Of a stretch of DNA of 64,000 nucleotides, positions 36,011 through 49,600 are shown piece by piece. The position numbers and the translations under genes were made by a program. Source of the DNA: Apus apus (taxonomy: Eukaryota; Chordata; Aves; Apodiformes; Apodidae). The notes under the pieces were generated by a model. The model ran no database searches and was not told the DNA's origin. It worked only from the letters and a program-made list of their open reading frames with translations. Position 1 is the stretch's first letter. Every line of letters begins with the position of its first letter. The stretch is taken from positions 3,338,056 to 3,402,055 of the forward strand of contig NC_067304.1 in the NCBI RefSeq assembly GCF_020740795.1, in the 5' to 3' direction.

Positions 36011-39000
36011 TTTAAAAAAAGTTCATGTTCCAAAGTATGGAGGAGAAGGCCCTGCTTGTGTAAAGGGGGAGATTTAAAAATAATCAAGAATGGAAAAGAG
36101 CAGAACTGCAGGTGATGCTGTGGGTTTTCAGTTCTCCTATCCATGGAATCCTGCCCTGTTAACAGCCAGCTCTGAGGGGCCAGGGCTCCAGGAGCTGGGG
36201 CTCACCTGATCCCATGCCAGCACTATAAAGGGAAATTTCTGCAGCTTTCTCTTTTTCTGTGAGCTGGTGGGCAGAGGGAGGCGTGGGCAGTTGCCTCTCT
36301 CTTGTTCTGGCAAGTTTAGAACATCAGCTTGTTTGGATGAGTATGATTTTTTTATTATTTTTTTTTAATGAATGAGGTGTCTCTGCAGAGTCCAGAGCTC
36401 AGGGCTAGCAAGCAGCTCACTCTGGGAGTGCATCAGGCTGTTTATGCTGAGTGGGGTTCACAGCCTGCTTATCCCAGGGTCAGGCAGAGGAGAATCCTTT
36501 TGCAGTTTTATAAGAGAGGAGGAAGTTTAATCTGGTTTCCAGGGTAGATTAAGAATCTCTGTAGGCTGTAGCTATGCAACAGTGTTAGCCTGGGAGAGCA
36601 GAGATCTCTGAGCAAAGCAGTGACGTTGAAATGGCTACCTGGATTTCCTGGACAAAATACTGTGCTAAAATGTCATGAAGCAGTCGAGTGCTCTGACTAT
36701 CCCTGTGCCTGTGTTTGCAAGGCAGCCAGCTCTGCTTAGAGTGTAAATCAGGGAGAGACTAATGCAAGCCCCTGGCCTCCCACATGCCTCAGGCCAGAGA
36801 CTAAAATCCAAATGGTTCTTCCATTGGACTGTGCTGGAGGGCTGAGTTAGAGCATTGGCCCTGAGAAAGATGCCCCTGGGGTCTGTAGTTTAGGCTGCCT
36901 TTCTGCAGAGCAATTACTTCCACAAAAAAAAAATAAAAAAAATAAAAAAAATGAAGGGACTTTGCACTCAGGTGTGTTAACTTAAACCCACAGAAGAGCA
37001 TTTGCTGTGAGCTCCAGCTTATCTTCTCTGCAGAGGTGGTGGAGGCAGCAACTCTTTCTGGCCTGAATGAACACTGGTGATTGCTTCTCGTGCGTCTGAA
37101 GACATAAGTGCACCCTAAAAATGTCTTGCCAGGTCTAACATATGAGATCAAACTTGAGTTAGAGCTAGCACCCTTTCCCCCAGAAAAGATTCATGTGGTT
37201 TTGCTCACTCACTACTATGACCTTTTTTTGGCATTGCTTTGAAATAGTGAACGGTCAGTTCAAATCTGGGCTCTGTCCATGGTGTAATCTCCAGGAGTGG
37301 CCAGTCCCAGCTGCTTCAGAGGACGCTGCTCATGCACTTGTAGCACTTAGTACAATTATGCTGGACCCTGTGACTGAGGTCTGTGACACTATTGATTCTA
37401 TTAATTTACAGGATAACCAATCCTTTGGGAGAGTTTCTTCTTAATCTCCATTTGTTAGAGATTGTTTTATCCTTTGCAGCAAGAAATTTTGTATCTCTTT
37501 CCATTGTAAGCTTGCTTAAACTTTATCTCTGTGATTCTGGGTATCACTTATTTCAGTTTCTGTGGTTTGGGTATTGGTTTTTTTCTTTGTTTTTTTTCCA
37601 ACTCCAGTGAACTCCAGCCTCAGGAATATCATGGGGAATATGTAGAATAAGGTGTGCAGGTGAACTCTGCTTCTATGTATAAGTCTAGATCCTTTTGACA
37701 GCTTTGTTTTATTTCACCAAAAATTGCCAAAATACACTTGGAAGCCTGTTCTCTCACTACATTTTCATTTTAAATAGGAAACGCCAAGGGCAGCTGACAA
37801 AAGCCTCTTCTCACAGACTTCCAATTTTATTTTACCAAATTCTGAGTCATCATTTGCTGCCAGCAATTACACCTCTTTTATCCAGGAGCTGGTGACATTG
37901 CTGCTGCTGCTTTGATGGAATTGCAGGTGTGGGGTTAGGAGCAGGACATGGAAATGAAGGCTCCAGGGCTGAGTGTTCTGCCAGATCACAGGTTGAGGCT
38001 GCAAAACCCCAGCTGAATTTCACAGGGAGCTGCTGAGAAGTTGTTCTCTGGAAGCTGATTTGTCACAAGAGCAGCTTTTGCAGAGCTTGCTTAGAGGTTC
38101 CCCAGCACCAGGGTGTCAGAGAGAGAAGCTCTTTGGTGAGAAGAGCATGATGTCATGTAGCCAAGCTGCTCTTGCTGTGCCTGTCAGGGTGTGGGGACTG
38201 CCAGCACCCTCTGAGCTGAGGGCTGACCCCTGGGACCCCTCGCGTGTGCCGGGACTGCCCGGTCCCCAGTGCTGCACATCATGCAAATAAAGCCATGACC
38301 TCCAGTGAGAGGCAGGTCAAAACTCTGGGCACTCAGGAGTGTGGTGGTGGTAGTGGAATGGATGCAGATATCAGTCATTTCTCATGGCTGTTACAGGGAA
38401 TGGGAGGCTGGAAACTGTTACCTCGGGGTTAGTAAAAGATTTGCTTTTCTTGAACTTCCTTTACAAGTGCTAAAGCAAACCCTGGGCTTGGGGATGTTAC
38501 TTTTCTTCCTTCTTTGATCACAAGTCAAATGTAAAGAAACATTTTCACAAACTTTTAGGACTTAGAGAACATTGCCTCACTTCTCTGGTGATACTGAAGG
38601 AGTAAAGAAAATCCCCTGCCTCTCCCACCACCTCTTTCCTCAGCCCAGCTCAGCTACCAGGGCTGAGAGGAGGAGAGGAGCAGCATCTTGTTTGGCAGCT
38701 GCAGCAGGTTGATTTGGGAAACATAGTCTGGTAGCTCTGTCCTCATCTGAGGGGTGATTTTGAGGCAAATGAGCTTTCAGCCCCTGTTTTCTTTTGAAGA
38801 TGGAGGTGAGGATGGCAGCCTCCTGTGTGAAGCAGAGCTTGGAGTTCTGTGAATGCAAATGCTGCCTAAGCGCAGGTTATTGCTGCTGCCCTGCAGTGAA
38901 CGGGGAGCTGGGCTCTGTATCATGGTCCCATTTCTTCCTCTGCACCTATTGCAGCATCTAACAGGTTGAGGGGCATAGGTTTAATCCACTGATTAAATCC

Positions 39001-39739
39001 TAGCTAAGAAGGAGAGATAAATTTGCTGTTGCCTTAGTGCATGGTGGCTAGGTGCTGGAAGTGTTGCTGTGGTGCTGGCAGTGGTTTCAGGCCATGGTTG
39101 CCACATGGCCAGGAAAACCAGGGCTGTGGTGGCCCACTGGGGCCAGCACGGCTGCCTGGAGAAGCTCTGCTTTAATGCAGGCAGGTGCTAAGCCCAGGAA
39201 CTTTCAAGGAGCTTTGCCTAAATCCTGGGCAGAGGTGGACACCCAGCTTCCTCAGCCAGCTTTGATATGCTCTCAGAGGCCTCTTGCTTGAGCTGCAGCA
39301 CTTGCTGCTCTGTCAGGTTTATCCTTTTCCTGTATCTGAGTTGGGAAGGGAAAGGAGGCACAGACGTGGAAGCATGGATGGAGCCCAGATCTCCTAAGTC
39401 ATCAACCAGACTTAATCCACAGCTCACCACACTGTCCTGCAAATATTCCCTCAGGTCCTGAAGCCCAAGGCAGGAGCAGCATCACCTCCATCTCCCATTG
39501 GCACCCACAGCCTCCCTGCGTGTCTGGTGTGAGGGGAGAGGTGTTGTGCTGCGGGGACAAAGGTCAGATGTCCTCTGAACATCAGAGTAAAAAGGGAGAG
39601 GGAAGGATGCATGTTTTTTTTTCTCTTAAAAAAAGAGCAAAAAAGAAACAGTAAACGCATCAAATAATAACAAAAACCCACCCTTTTCTTTGAGCTTGAA
39701 TGTATGCTGGTGCAGTGCTTAGGGGATTAATCTCTTAAA
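36011..39739. other. Non-coding stretch
   Basis: No coding exon is supported. An A-rich run with TAAA interruptions spans about 36923-36952. I see no mobile element or RNA gene. Confidence 0.5.
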
Positions 39740-39915
39740 AAATAAGTGCCATGTGAGTAGACAGGCAGTGATTAAGGTTTTAACTGATCAGTCTGCGTCT
39801 GACAGTGAACCAGCTATTATCTTAACGGAATCAAACGAACATTCAGAGCCTCTGCTCAGCCCCAAACATGAAAGGAGATGTCATCTGCTGGCAGTTGGCA
39901 AGCCGCAGGGGAAGG
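39740..39915. promoter_or_regulatory. Candidate regulatory island
   Basis: The segment with GTGATTAAGGTTTTAACTG, CTGCGTCTGACAG, AGCTATTATCTTAACGG and TCAAACGAACATTC combines CpGs, homeodomain-like and MEIS-like sites. It is followed directly by a purine-rich tract. Function is inferred from composition. Confidence 0.27.
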
Positions 39916-40090
39916 GAGAGAGAGAGAGAGAGAAAGAAAGAAGGAGGGAAGGAAAGCAAAACAAGGGTGAGAAAAAGGGGGAAAGGGAGGCACAGCCAGG
40001 AAAAGGAGGAGAAGGAGTGAGAAAGAATGAAGGTGTAAATAAAAGGAAGCGAGAGAAAAAGAAAGATAAAAAGGAAGAGAGAACAGTAGA
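39911..40090. repeat. Purine-rich GA/GAAA tract
   Basis: Nearly all bases are A or G on the plus strand, beginning with a (GA)n run at about 39919-39933. This keeps a Lys/Arg/Glu-rich frame open by composition alone. Confidence 0.85.
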
Positions 40091-41984
40091 GGCTGGAAGA
40101 AGTGCGGAAGTCTGCTCTGCTCTTACGTTTCTTTCCTTCCTAGTTTCCTAGATGGTTTGGAAACTGTTCCCTGAGCATGCTGGACCTTTGGCAGCCCCTC
40201 CAACCCTTGCCCTGGCTTTTCCCACCCTGGCTGTCGCACTCGCTGCCAAGGTCTCCTCTAAACCAGGGAGGTCTAGCACTCTTGAACCTGAGGTCAAGAA
40301 CAAGAGGGAGGAAAAGAATGGCCTTCAGGCCAGAGGAAGAAACCAGGGCAACCAAGCTCTTAACGTGATAAAAGGGCTTTATCTCAAAGCACTTAAACAA
40401 AACACACAAGCCTGAGAGAAGAGGCTCTGTCAAGTATCCGCTAGGGCCACAGGGGAGGTTGCAAATCCCTGCAGGATAGAGGGGCTCTGCAGACCCTGGA
40501 GCTGGGGCCAGTGCAGGTGATGAGCTCTGGGGAACGGAGGGCAAGAAGGATTTACCTTGGCTGGAGGCTGGCAGCCCGTGTAGAGAGGACAGTAATTCAT
40601 GGGAGCTGCTTAACCAAAGATCAGAGGGGAGCAGCCTGGAAGTGAGCGGCTATTAAAGAAAAAGATCAAGGGCAGAGGGAGCGTGGGGGTCTGGAGAGGG
40701 GCAGGAGGGAGGAAGAGTCAAGGTGGATTGCTGCAGTTTACAGGAGCAGCCCTCTGCAAAATCAGCAGCCAGGTTGGCCTCAGGGGCAGAGAACTGGGAG
40801 ACTTAAATGGAGCAGTTGCATTTTCCAGTGCAGGGGAATGTGGGCTGGAGGAGGGAGAGGCTGCCTGGCAGAGAAGCAGGAGCTGCCTGGTCATGTTTGC
40901 ATGGTCAGTTCACATCAAGGGGGACAGCAGGATTTATGGTCTCAAGGGCTAAAAAGTAGCTTGGGCTGAAGGAGCTTTGAACTGGAAATCCAAAACAACA
41001 GGGGCTTGTTAGCCTAGGGGCTACAGTTGGTGGAGGAGGATAGCACAGATAGGAGATGACTGAGACTGAACAGTTGAGGGTGTAAGCTAAGGAGGGGTTA
41101 GAGAGGAGACTCCGAGAGGCCTGGAGCTCGTTGGGCCTCTTGTAAAAGGTTACAGGCAGGATTATGACACAGAGAGGGGAGGACAGGTCTCTGGGTGGTT
41201 TCCTAATCCATTTGAAGGAGAGTTACATGTGCTGGAAAGGCAAACATCTTGCAGCAGAGCTGAAGGTCCCAGTCCCAGGAAGCTGCCTGCTGTCTCCTGG
41301 ACATGCAGCCCAAGGGGCCCAGAGATGCACTTTGCAGCAGCTCGTCTCTGCACAGCTCCAGCTTTGGGCAGCCAAATGCCACTGACATAACAGGTTAAGG
41401 GCTGGGACACCCCACCACCCCAAGATCTCCAGGCTGCAAATTCCAGTTTTCCTGGAGGGCCTGAGACAGTTTAAATGCTTGTGCTACCCTGCTTCAAAAG
41501 GACAGGCTGTTTCCTAGGGCTGATTTTCTCCCTCATCCCTTTGGGGCACTCAGCCCCATCTCTCCTCATTTCTCACTGAAACAGGTGTGCTCCTTAGTGC
41601 CAGAAAACCCCTCTTTTCTGGGAGACGTCCTGCTCTGGGCTGGAGTGCTGCTCTCCATCTGTCTGTGAAGTTGTCCTTATTCTGTGAGCTTTGGCAGGTG
41701 GCACATCCTCAGTCCTACCTAGCAAGTGTGTTCCCTGTGGAGCTAGGTGACTTCAAGTGTCCTTGTCCCATACATCCCTCTTGTCCCTTGCCTTCCCAAT
41801 GAGAACCTGGTGCAGCCCAGTGAATTACAGCACACTGGGAACCCTGAGGAACCACCCGGCTGTGAATTTCCCTGGGTGCAGACACCACTGCCAGGCTGTT
41901 ATTCCTTTGTGCTCTCCCTCCTGACTCCATCTGTCTGCACGGTGCTACTGCTCCATGCCAAGAGGGCTACAGGACCGCCAGGGT
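40091..41984. other. Non-coding stretch
   Basis: No supportable exon. The open frames on both strands around 40140-40544 and 41162-41423 have no recognisable domain. Confidence 0.45.
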
Positions 41985-42125
41985 CACGACTGCCCCATTA
42001 CGGGGTGAGATTTATCATTGGCAGGTGTGCTGCGGGATGGTATATTATCCAGGATTATGAACTGTAACAGGATAATCTCTCTAATGTAATTCAAGCTCTC
42101 GACATGGCTTATGGCTCCTTAATGT
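41985..42125. promoter_or_regulatory. Candidate enhancer with PITX/OTX-like sites
   Basis: ATTATCC (42044-42050) and GGATAAT (42070-42076) are inverted copies, with a bicoid-type GGATTA (42052-42057) between them. TCTCTAATGTAATTC and GGCTCCTTAATGTACC follow. The composition is that of a developmental enhancer; conservation was not tested. Confidence 0.3.
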
Positions 42126-45100
42126 ACCTCAGACTGAAGAATTACAAGAACATTTTCCCCCCTCCCTACCTTGTCAGCTCCTAAATGATTTAGGCAATTG
42201 CCTGAAGCCAGATCTTGGCCTCCAGTCATAACTCAGAGCAGTTCAGTAAATATGATGGGGAAGGAGTTTTCCTGGCTTTGCTTTTTCTTCCTTCCACTGT
42301 GCTCAGCCCTCACTTAACCAGGGAATGAGGAGGGAGAGCTGGGGCACTCGGCCTGGCCCTCACCTCCCCATTGTCCTGTGGGCATCCTCTGCTCCCTGTC
42401 CTTAGCTTTCAGGATGAAACCTGCAACCCCTTGAGAGCAGGGCACAGAGCACCCTGGGAGACACGGGACATTCAGCAGATGCTCTCTTGGGAGGATTGTA
42501 CCTTGGGTAGCCTTGGGTTTGTCCCCCTTAGAGTGTCACCTCTCCCGACAACTCCAGCAGCCACATCAGCAGCAGTGACCACAGCAGGTAACCACGGCCT
42601 GAGGGATTTTCCACACGAGCAAGGGAAGTCCCCTTGCCTGTGCCTGGGACAAGGCACTAAGACACCTTTAGCAGCAAAGGGCACCTTCCCAAGGTCTCTG
42701 CAATATCCCTGAGAGATGAGACCCTCCTCTGTGCAGGCTGGCAAGATAAAATCTCTGTCATCACCAGCAAGACAGATCTCCAGCCACCTGAAAGTGGGGA
42801 TTTTTTAATATTTTTTTTTCCCCTTCTTGGAAGCTTCTCCAAGACAGAGCCTCATAAATCTCACCTCCTAGACCCCTCAGGCAGCCAGTTGTCTACATCC
42901 TCTCCATCTTCCTTTCTTTTCCCCACCGTGAGGCACTGATGTGTATTGCCAAGAGCCCAAGGTGGGAGGTGGGAGACCCTGGCCTCTCCATCCTTGCCAC
43001 GCATCCGTTGTGACCTTGATGGCGTCTGACAGTGCCTCTCCCTCCCTTGTGCTGTGGTGTCTCCCTGTGGGAACAGTGTGGCTGAGAGGGGCTGTCCTGA
43101 ATCTTCCTGGGGCTGCTGTAGTACAAGTGATGAACAGGAGCCAGCCCCTCTCCAACACTGGGAACCAGTGCAGCCGCCTGCTGGGTTCCCCTCTGGGTAA
43201 CACAGCAATTAGTGGTTTGCTATAAAATCGCCCCGTGGAGGCAGTTATTTGTATGGATGTCCAGGCTTGCTCTGTGTCCTGCTAAGCCAAGAGGAAGCCT
43301 TCCCATCTTTTATATAATTGGCTTTTAATTCTACCTCTCTGTTCACTGCTTTGACCTAACAGTAGAGTTTGTGGTGCTGATTTTAAGTGGAGTTGAATTC
43401 ATTTCCATGGATGAGGTTCAAGGTGTAAAGCATGGGGAAGATGAGCAATTAAGACAGCACTGGGACAGGCCCCTGTGTCTTAGCAATATTGTGGCTGGGG
43501 CTGCACCAAGGAGGTGAGGAGCAGGAGGAGTCCAGTCCAGCACTTGCAGAGACCTGCCAGGAGCCCTCCTGTGAAGCCCCTGTCCTCCTGTCACCCCACT
43601 CTCTTGCTCCTGGGGGCTCCCCTGGTGTCTCATTAGTACCAGGGTCGTCTCAGCCCCACTGTACCTCCTCCTGCAGCTCCCTCAGTGATCCTGATGACAA
43701 ATTAAACTGTAAATGGGGGGAAGGGGTCAGAGGGAGGAAAGAAAGCAAAAGAGAAGAAAAAAACAGAGATTAAGAACAGGAACTGCAGGGCTACAGCTTC
43801 CACCCGGCAACAGACTTAAAATAAACATCAGATCCGCTGAGTGGGGCCGGGAACCTGCCACGACTTGGAAAAACAGTGATGCTGGAAAATACACATGTCC
43901 TTTAACATTCCCGGTTTTAGGCCAGACATGGCCTGGTTACCTGTTACTGATGTGAGTGTGGCAGATGTGTGAAGTGCTGAGTGGGAAGGAAAAGGAGGAA
44001 GGGGAAGACAGTGGTTGTGCACAGAGGAGAGCGGGTAGAGGTGCAGGGTCAGGCTGGTGAGCAAAGGAAATGCTGAGCTGCTCCTTGGGGGAGAGGACAG
44101 TAGTTTCCTCGAGGTCCTGCCAGAGCCTCACCAAGGTCCATCTGGTCTTCCAAGGTCCAGTCTCTGCGCAGGGAGTTGCACCATGCAGATCTGTGTGTCC
44201 TGCTGCTGCTGAGACCACTGGAGCCTAGGGGCTGCCCTGGGCACTGCGCAGTGCTGGCTTTGGGCTGTGTGCCCCCACAGGTGGGCATCCCCCTGGGCAG
44301 CTACTGGAGCTGCTCAGTGGGCAAGGTCTGCAGTGCCCCCAGTCTCAGGCACACACGGGCTCGGAATAGGAGGAGAGCCCTAGAGAGATTGAAAACAAAA
44401 GGATGAAAGAGAAAAGGAAGGAGATGAAGGTCTTCAAAGGGAACCAGCCAGCTTGGTGCACTTGCTGAGGCAGGGGACACGAGGCTGGCTCTGTGACTCT
44501 TCCAAAGGAGGAATCCGAGAACTGTGGGTACCCGAGCAGAAAGCAGAGACGCAACAAGAAGGCCGAGGGTCCTGCCGCCGTGTGGAGGCAGTGCGTGCCG
44601 TGCTGAAGCGTGACACCCTTCCTGATCCCAGCCCGCGGGCAGGGCACCAGCCGCGCAGCTCCAGGCAGCTGTATTTACTGTTGCTATTTGTTGTCGCCCT
44701 GGCAGCCTCCGCAATGTGAATTTTCTGTGTCACTGGCTGAGAGGATTCCAGGCAGGTTTTTGATAATGTGTTTTTTTTTGTAAACCAGGGAGGGAGAGGG
44801 GGGAAAGAAGCCACAGGCTAGAAAACTGCGTGACCCAGAGCTTTTAACTCCTTCATCGCCAAATGTGTTTGGCTGGAGTTTGTGGTTAAAGCATAAAAGT
44901 TTTGCTGGAGACCTGGATACAGCTGCCTGATTTCCCTGTCTGCAGCGAGAGAAGGGAAGTGAGGGCACTTGAGAGCTGTAGGAGAAATGTGCCAGCCCGG
45001 CCAGCCCTCCATGAGTGCTTGTGCACACACTTCCAGTTTGGGGAGCAGGGTGGGAGTTTTGCACCTTTAGGGGATCCTCAGGGCCCTCTTGGGGCCAGTG

Positions 45101-46539
45101 CCCCCTGCAGGGCTCTGTAGGGGTCCCTGGCTGATGCCCTATGGAGTGTTTTAAAGAAGAAGGGATCCAGGGCTTTTGCCATTAGCCCAATGACAGAGGA
45201 TTTGCTGTGTGGGCAAAACAAGTACTATAGAGGTTGAGGGTGGCTTTGGACCAGCACCAGTAGATGTGGCATTTCTACTACATGGTTCTTCACAGCAACG
45301 TCAGCCCATCCCTTAATTCCCAGCATCAAGAAATTAAACCCTAGGCTTCCTCTGGTAGATCCCCACGACCCTGCCTGCTCATCCTGCTTCCTCCGAACCA
45401 CCCACACGTGTCTCTTCCCCACCCACTGCTTGGGATGTTCACAATCACTCTGTGCCTCAGTTTCCTCTTCTTTAAATGGGGGAGAAAGCTGAGAAAGCCC
45501 TGGCATAACTGATTTTCCCCTGACATAAAAGGTGGGAAAAAAACTAAGAAAGTGACAGCATCAAGTAGTGCTCAGGGGGTGGCCAGAGGCAGTGCCACCA
45601 TGGTCCAGGCAGGTACCCACCTGGCACATGCTCCTTGCAGACCTACAGTGAGGAGTCTGCATCCCTGCAGTCTGGAGCCCGAGGCTCTTGCCACTTGAAA
45701 GCCAGACAAGAGATTGCAGAGAGTTTGATCTCACCATAAACAAACTCAAAATCCAAGTATAATCTTCTGCTCCTTTGTTTTCGGGCAAACAGAGCAGCAG
45801 CATCTGTCCCCTCCCTGCACTGCTGCCAGATCTCTCAACACACAGTGAAAAGCAGCACCAGAATCCATTCTTTCTTCCTTTCTTTCTTTTTTCTTTCCTT
45901 TTTGTCTGGTTTATGCTTTGGATAATTAGTGTATCATGGAGAGAGAGTGTTGGGGGACAGGAAGGAGAAGCTGTTTATATAGTGAAGTAACTGGCAAAGC
46001 ATCTTCAGACCTGTCTCTGCTTCCCAGGTGGCACCTCCGGCTTAACTGCTTCCTTGCTGTGACACAGAAGGGGAATCTCTGCCAACCTTTGCCATCTCCT
46101 CCCAAATAACTTCCTCGGATTAACCCTTTGCTCACTCACCCAGACGAGAAAGAGGGAGTTTCCTTCTTGTCTGGCACCTAATTCTAAGTAGACATTGTCA
46201 GAGGAGGGGGCAGTGACCCCAGGGCCATGCATGAGACAAAAGATGAAACCTTAAATCTGTGTGGTCAGGCAAACAGGGGGCTTTTCAGCCCTGTGTTTCT
46301 AGTTTTTTTGCAGCCAGTAGTGCTCCTCTGGAGTCCCCTGGCTCAGCCTTGGTCCTCTTAAGGGAAACTGAGGCACCAAATTGTCCAGGCTTGTACAGCA
46401 AAGCAGTGCTTGAGACCAGCTCCAGCACAGCTTTCCTCTGAAAACCCAACAGGTTTAACATCTTCCTCAACCTGCAGCAGGAGCTGCCGGTCACCTTTGC
46501 TTTCCCAGCCAGCCCCTCAGATTTAACACTTCTCTCACC
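42126..46539. other. Non-coding stretch
   Basis: No gene is supported. The parts at about 43200-43400 and 44830-44910 could be weak regulatory islands. A CpG-rich patch lies at about 44565-44660. Confidence 0.4.
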
Positions 46540-46625
46540 CGGACAGGAGCTGCGCTGTGAGCCGACCTGATTGACACATGATTGACAGAGCCAATTAGCC
46601 AAACTAAGCCAGCTGCATTCAACTT
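46540..46625. promoter_or_regulatory. Candidate enhancer with paired PBX-MEIS sites
   Basis: TGATTGACA (46568-46576) and TGATTGACAG (46579-46588) repeat at an 11-bp interval, close to one helical turn. The second is the known PBX-MEIS/PREP decamer. CCAATTAG (46591-46598) adds a homeodomain site. The spacing favours a real composite element. Confidence 0.4.
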
Positions 46626-49600
46626 AGTCCTCCAGAAGGCTGGGGGAGGAGGGGAAAAGCAGAGGGGAGGCCAGAATCCAATTCCTCTCCTATCAGGCGT
46701 GATTGCTGTTTTTGTTTTATCCTCAGTCTTTTTTCACATGTCTTGGAGACACTGCATCTCGTTTCCTGGATGCCATTCAAATCGTGCTCACCAGCTTTCC
46801 CATTCGGTTGTCAGAGCGTGAGGGGGTTGTCATCACCTGGGCACATTTTCCCAGCTCTGGGATTTCCCCAGGTAAAACAGGGAAGTCTTCATGCCATGAC
46901 ATGTTCCAGATGAAAGTGCAATCCAGGGAAGAGACGCAGCCCCCTCCTTGCACCCGGGCATGGAGAATGGCACGAAGGGGTGGGAGAGGCAGGCAGGGCC
47001 CTAGTGGGCAGGGAGCTGGCTGGGCTTTCTTTTCGCTTCTCTTGTCCCCTGGTGTGGGGAGTTGGTGGCAGTTTGAAAAGAAGCAGGTCAAGGAGGCTTG
47101 GTTGAGAGAAGGACAGCCAGGAACATGCAGTCACAATAAGGACAGGCTGTGCATGGAGATTGTCTCTCCGGAGATCTGGGTTTCTTCTTTCTCAATGTTT
47201 TTTGACTCATTTCCTCAGCTCGCAGTCAGATATTTACTTAACCTTGCAACTGCACTGCATGGGGAATGCCAAGTTTGGGGGCTGCAGGCGCTCTCCCTGC
47301 TGCCGTGTTTATCCAGGGAGACTCACACGCTCTGCGCACGCACACGTGCAGGCACGAGCAGCCCTGGGGCACACACACTGGTGCACGGGGCGGACACACT
47401 CATCAGTGTGCACACAGAGATGGCAGCTGGTGCCCTGGTCATGGCAGGGCTCCAGTGGGCAGCGAGGCACAGGCACCTGCCAGCACTTCAGTGTCCAACA
47501 CGCTCTGCTCTGGCATAGGCCCTGCTGTGACAGACCCAGCCTCCATGCCACAGACAGGCTTGGCCATGCCAAGCCCACATGATGTAGGACACAAATCTCT
47601 ATATATTTTATGCCCCTGGACCAAATCCTTGCATACCCACCAGGTGTACTGTGTGTCTAAATGATCACAGACTGCCTGCACATGTTTTCATCCAAGCATA
47701 GAGCAGCCAGTACACAAATTTTAATCACCTCCGTTGTTCTGTGGAGAAGTCCAACAAGGCTGGGACACTGCAAAGTGAAGAAGCCCACTCCAGGGGTCAC
47801 ACTTTTGCCAAGACCCTTCTTAGAGTGGGCCAGGCATGTCTGTGACCTGTTGTTCAGCCTTCTTCCTTCCCAGCTGTTTTCCCCAGCCCAGCTCAGATGT
47901 TGCTATGCTCCCTCAAAGGCTGCCTTGTGTTGAATTTCTGGGACCCAAAGCCTCTTTTATGGGTGTAGAGTCAGCCCTTGCTGACCACCACCAAGGTCTG
48001 GATAGATCCCAAAGCCTTTACAGATTGTGACCACTGTTGAAAGGGTTCATTTCTTCCCCTAACGAGATGCAGGCCTTGCTGGGGGCACTGCAGCATCTGT
48101 TTAGCAGCTCTTAGCAACCAGGCATAACAATTTGGTTGAGGGATGGAGAGGAAGATAGTTTCAGCCAGGCCAAGGGGTTCATATGGCTCTTCCTGCAACA
48201 CTTCTCTAGCTCCTGAACTAGCTGGAGCCTGCCAAGAGTTCCCATCCAAGTAGCCTTCAGGAACAGTGGCATTTGGACAGGGTCAGTGCAGATGGGGTGG
48301 AGAAAGCAAGCACAAGGTCCCTGTGGTCTGGCCAGAGTGCACTCGGGACAGCCCTGACTCAGAGAAGAGCATCCAGCTTAGTCACCCCAACCAAGTTCAG
48401 CAGAGCCACGAGCTACCTCCTCAGCCCCAGTACCAGCCCAGGACAAACAGCTGAAATCTACTGGATGGAGGCCACAAGCTCGCTGCACAGCCTGCCCGAT
48501 GTGCCAGAGAGCCTCCTTCTCCTCCAGCCACCACGGCCAGCCCATGGCAGGGGCTGCCCAAGGGCAGGGAGTGGGCAGGAGCTGTGAGCAGGCAAGGACT
48601 GTCCGTGTGCCAGGCAGGAAACACTTGTGTCTTCAGCTGGGAGAAGCGAACAGAACGGCCCCTACACGGTGCCACCAACACACAGAAACTCACAGGGAGC
48701 TTTTTTGCAATCAATTTTTTGCCCTAGCTCAGTGCACAGGAAAAAAGTCATTCAAGAAGCCACTTGAAAACAGCCTCTCACTCTTACATGTATGCACACA
48801 CTCAGAGTGTCGAATGATTTTGAATCAGCCAAGAAAGGTCTGATCAACATTAGATGAATGGAAAGAATCCGGCTGACTTAGTGAGCTTTGGATCCAGCCC
48901 TGAGTTATTAGGAAGTAGCTATCAAACCTTGAAGCAGGCAGCTGAGAGAAGTGAAACTTTACCCAGGTGTTAGAGATCCTTAAACGGGGAAGGAATTTTT
49001 CTTCCCCTTGGCCATGGAACAACAGCAATAGCACTTTTTTTTGTTGTTTTTTTTTTTCCTTAAAGCCAGTTTCTGAACAAAGCAGGCAGGCAATTATCAT
49101 CATCCTCAGCATTGTTATCTGAAGCTGTTTGAAGTCAGAAGTGGTCACTTTGCCAAGGGATGGCACCCTCCAGCCTTTGCCAGCAGCTCTCCCACACAGA
49201 TCCCAGGCTGCTGCAGGACTCTGCTCCTCCGGGGCAGTTTCACAATGGAGCTGCAGAAAGCAGCGGTGCTGAATGCACCGAACAGCAGAGTGTTTGCCAA
49301 GGGGACCTGTGGGGCCAGATTTTAAAGCAAGTACGGTAGAGAAGGAGGAAACTGGCAGTAGTCCTGGAAATTTAAAGCCCTTTCACTGCCTAGTGCTTTA
49401 AAATTAAAAAAAAAGTATTTGTGATAAATTAATGAATTAATATTGTTCTGCCTCCTCAAGTCATCTCACTCGCTCTCTGTCTCTGGGGATAGAAGCCTTA
49501 TAAGTACCTCGATGGATAAACACAACTCTCAGCCTTGCTGATATGGCCTCGCTGCTTGTCTTCACCCCAGCTGCCTAACAGCAAGGGGAGTGTAATTCCC

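Noticed and set aside
46703..47518. 271-codon plus-strand open frame, the longest in the window
   Set aside because: No domain, signal peptide start or splice context; it lies in GC-rich sequence with CACACG repeats, where long open frames occur by chance.
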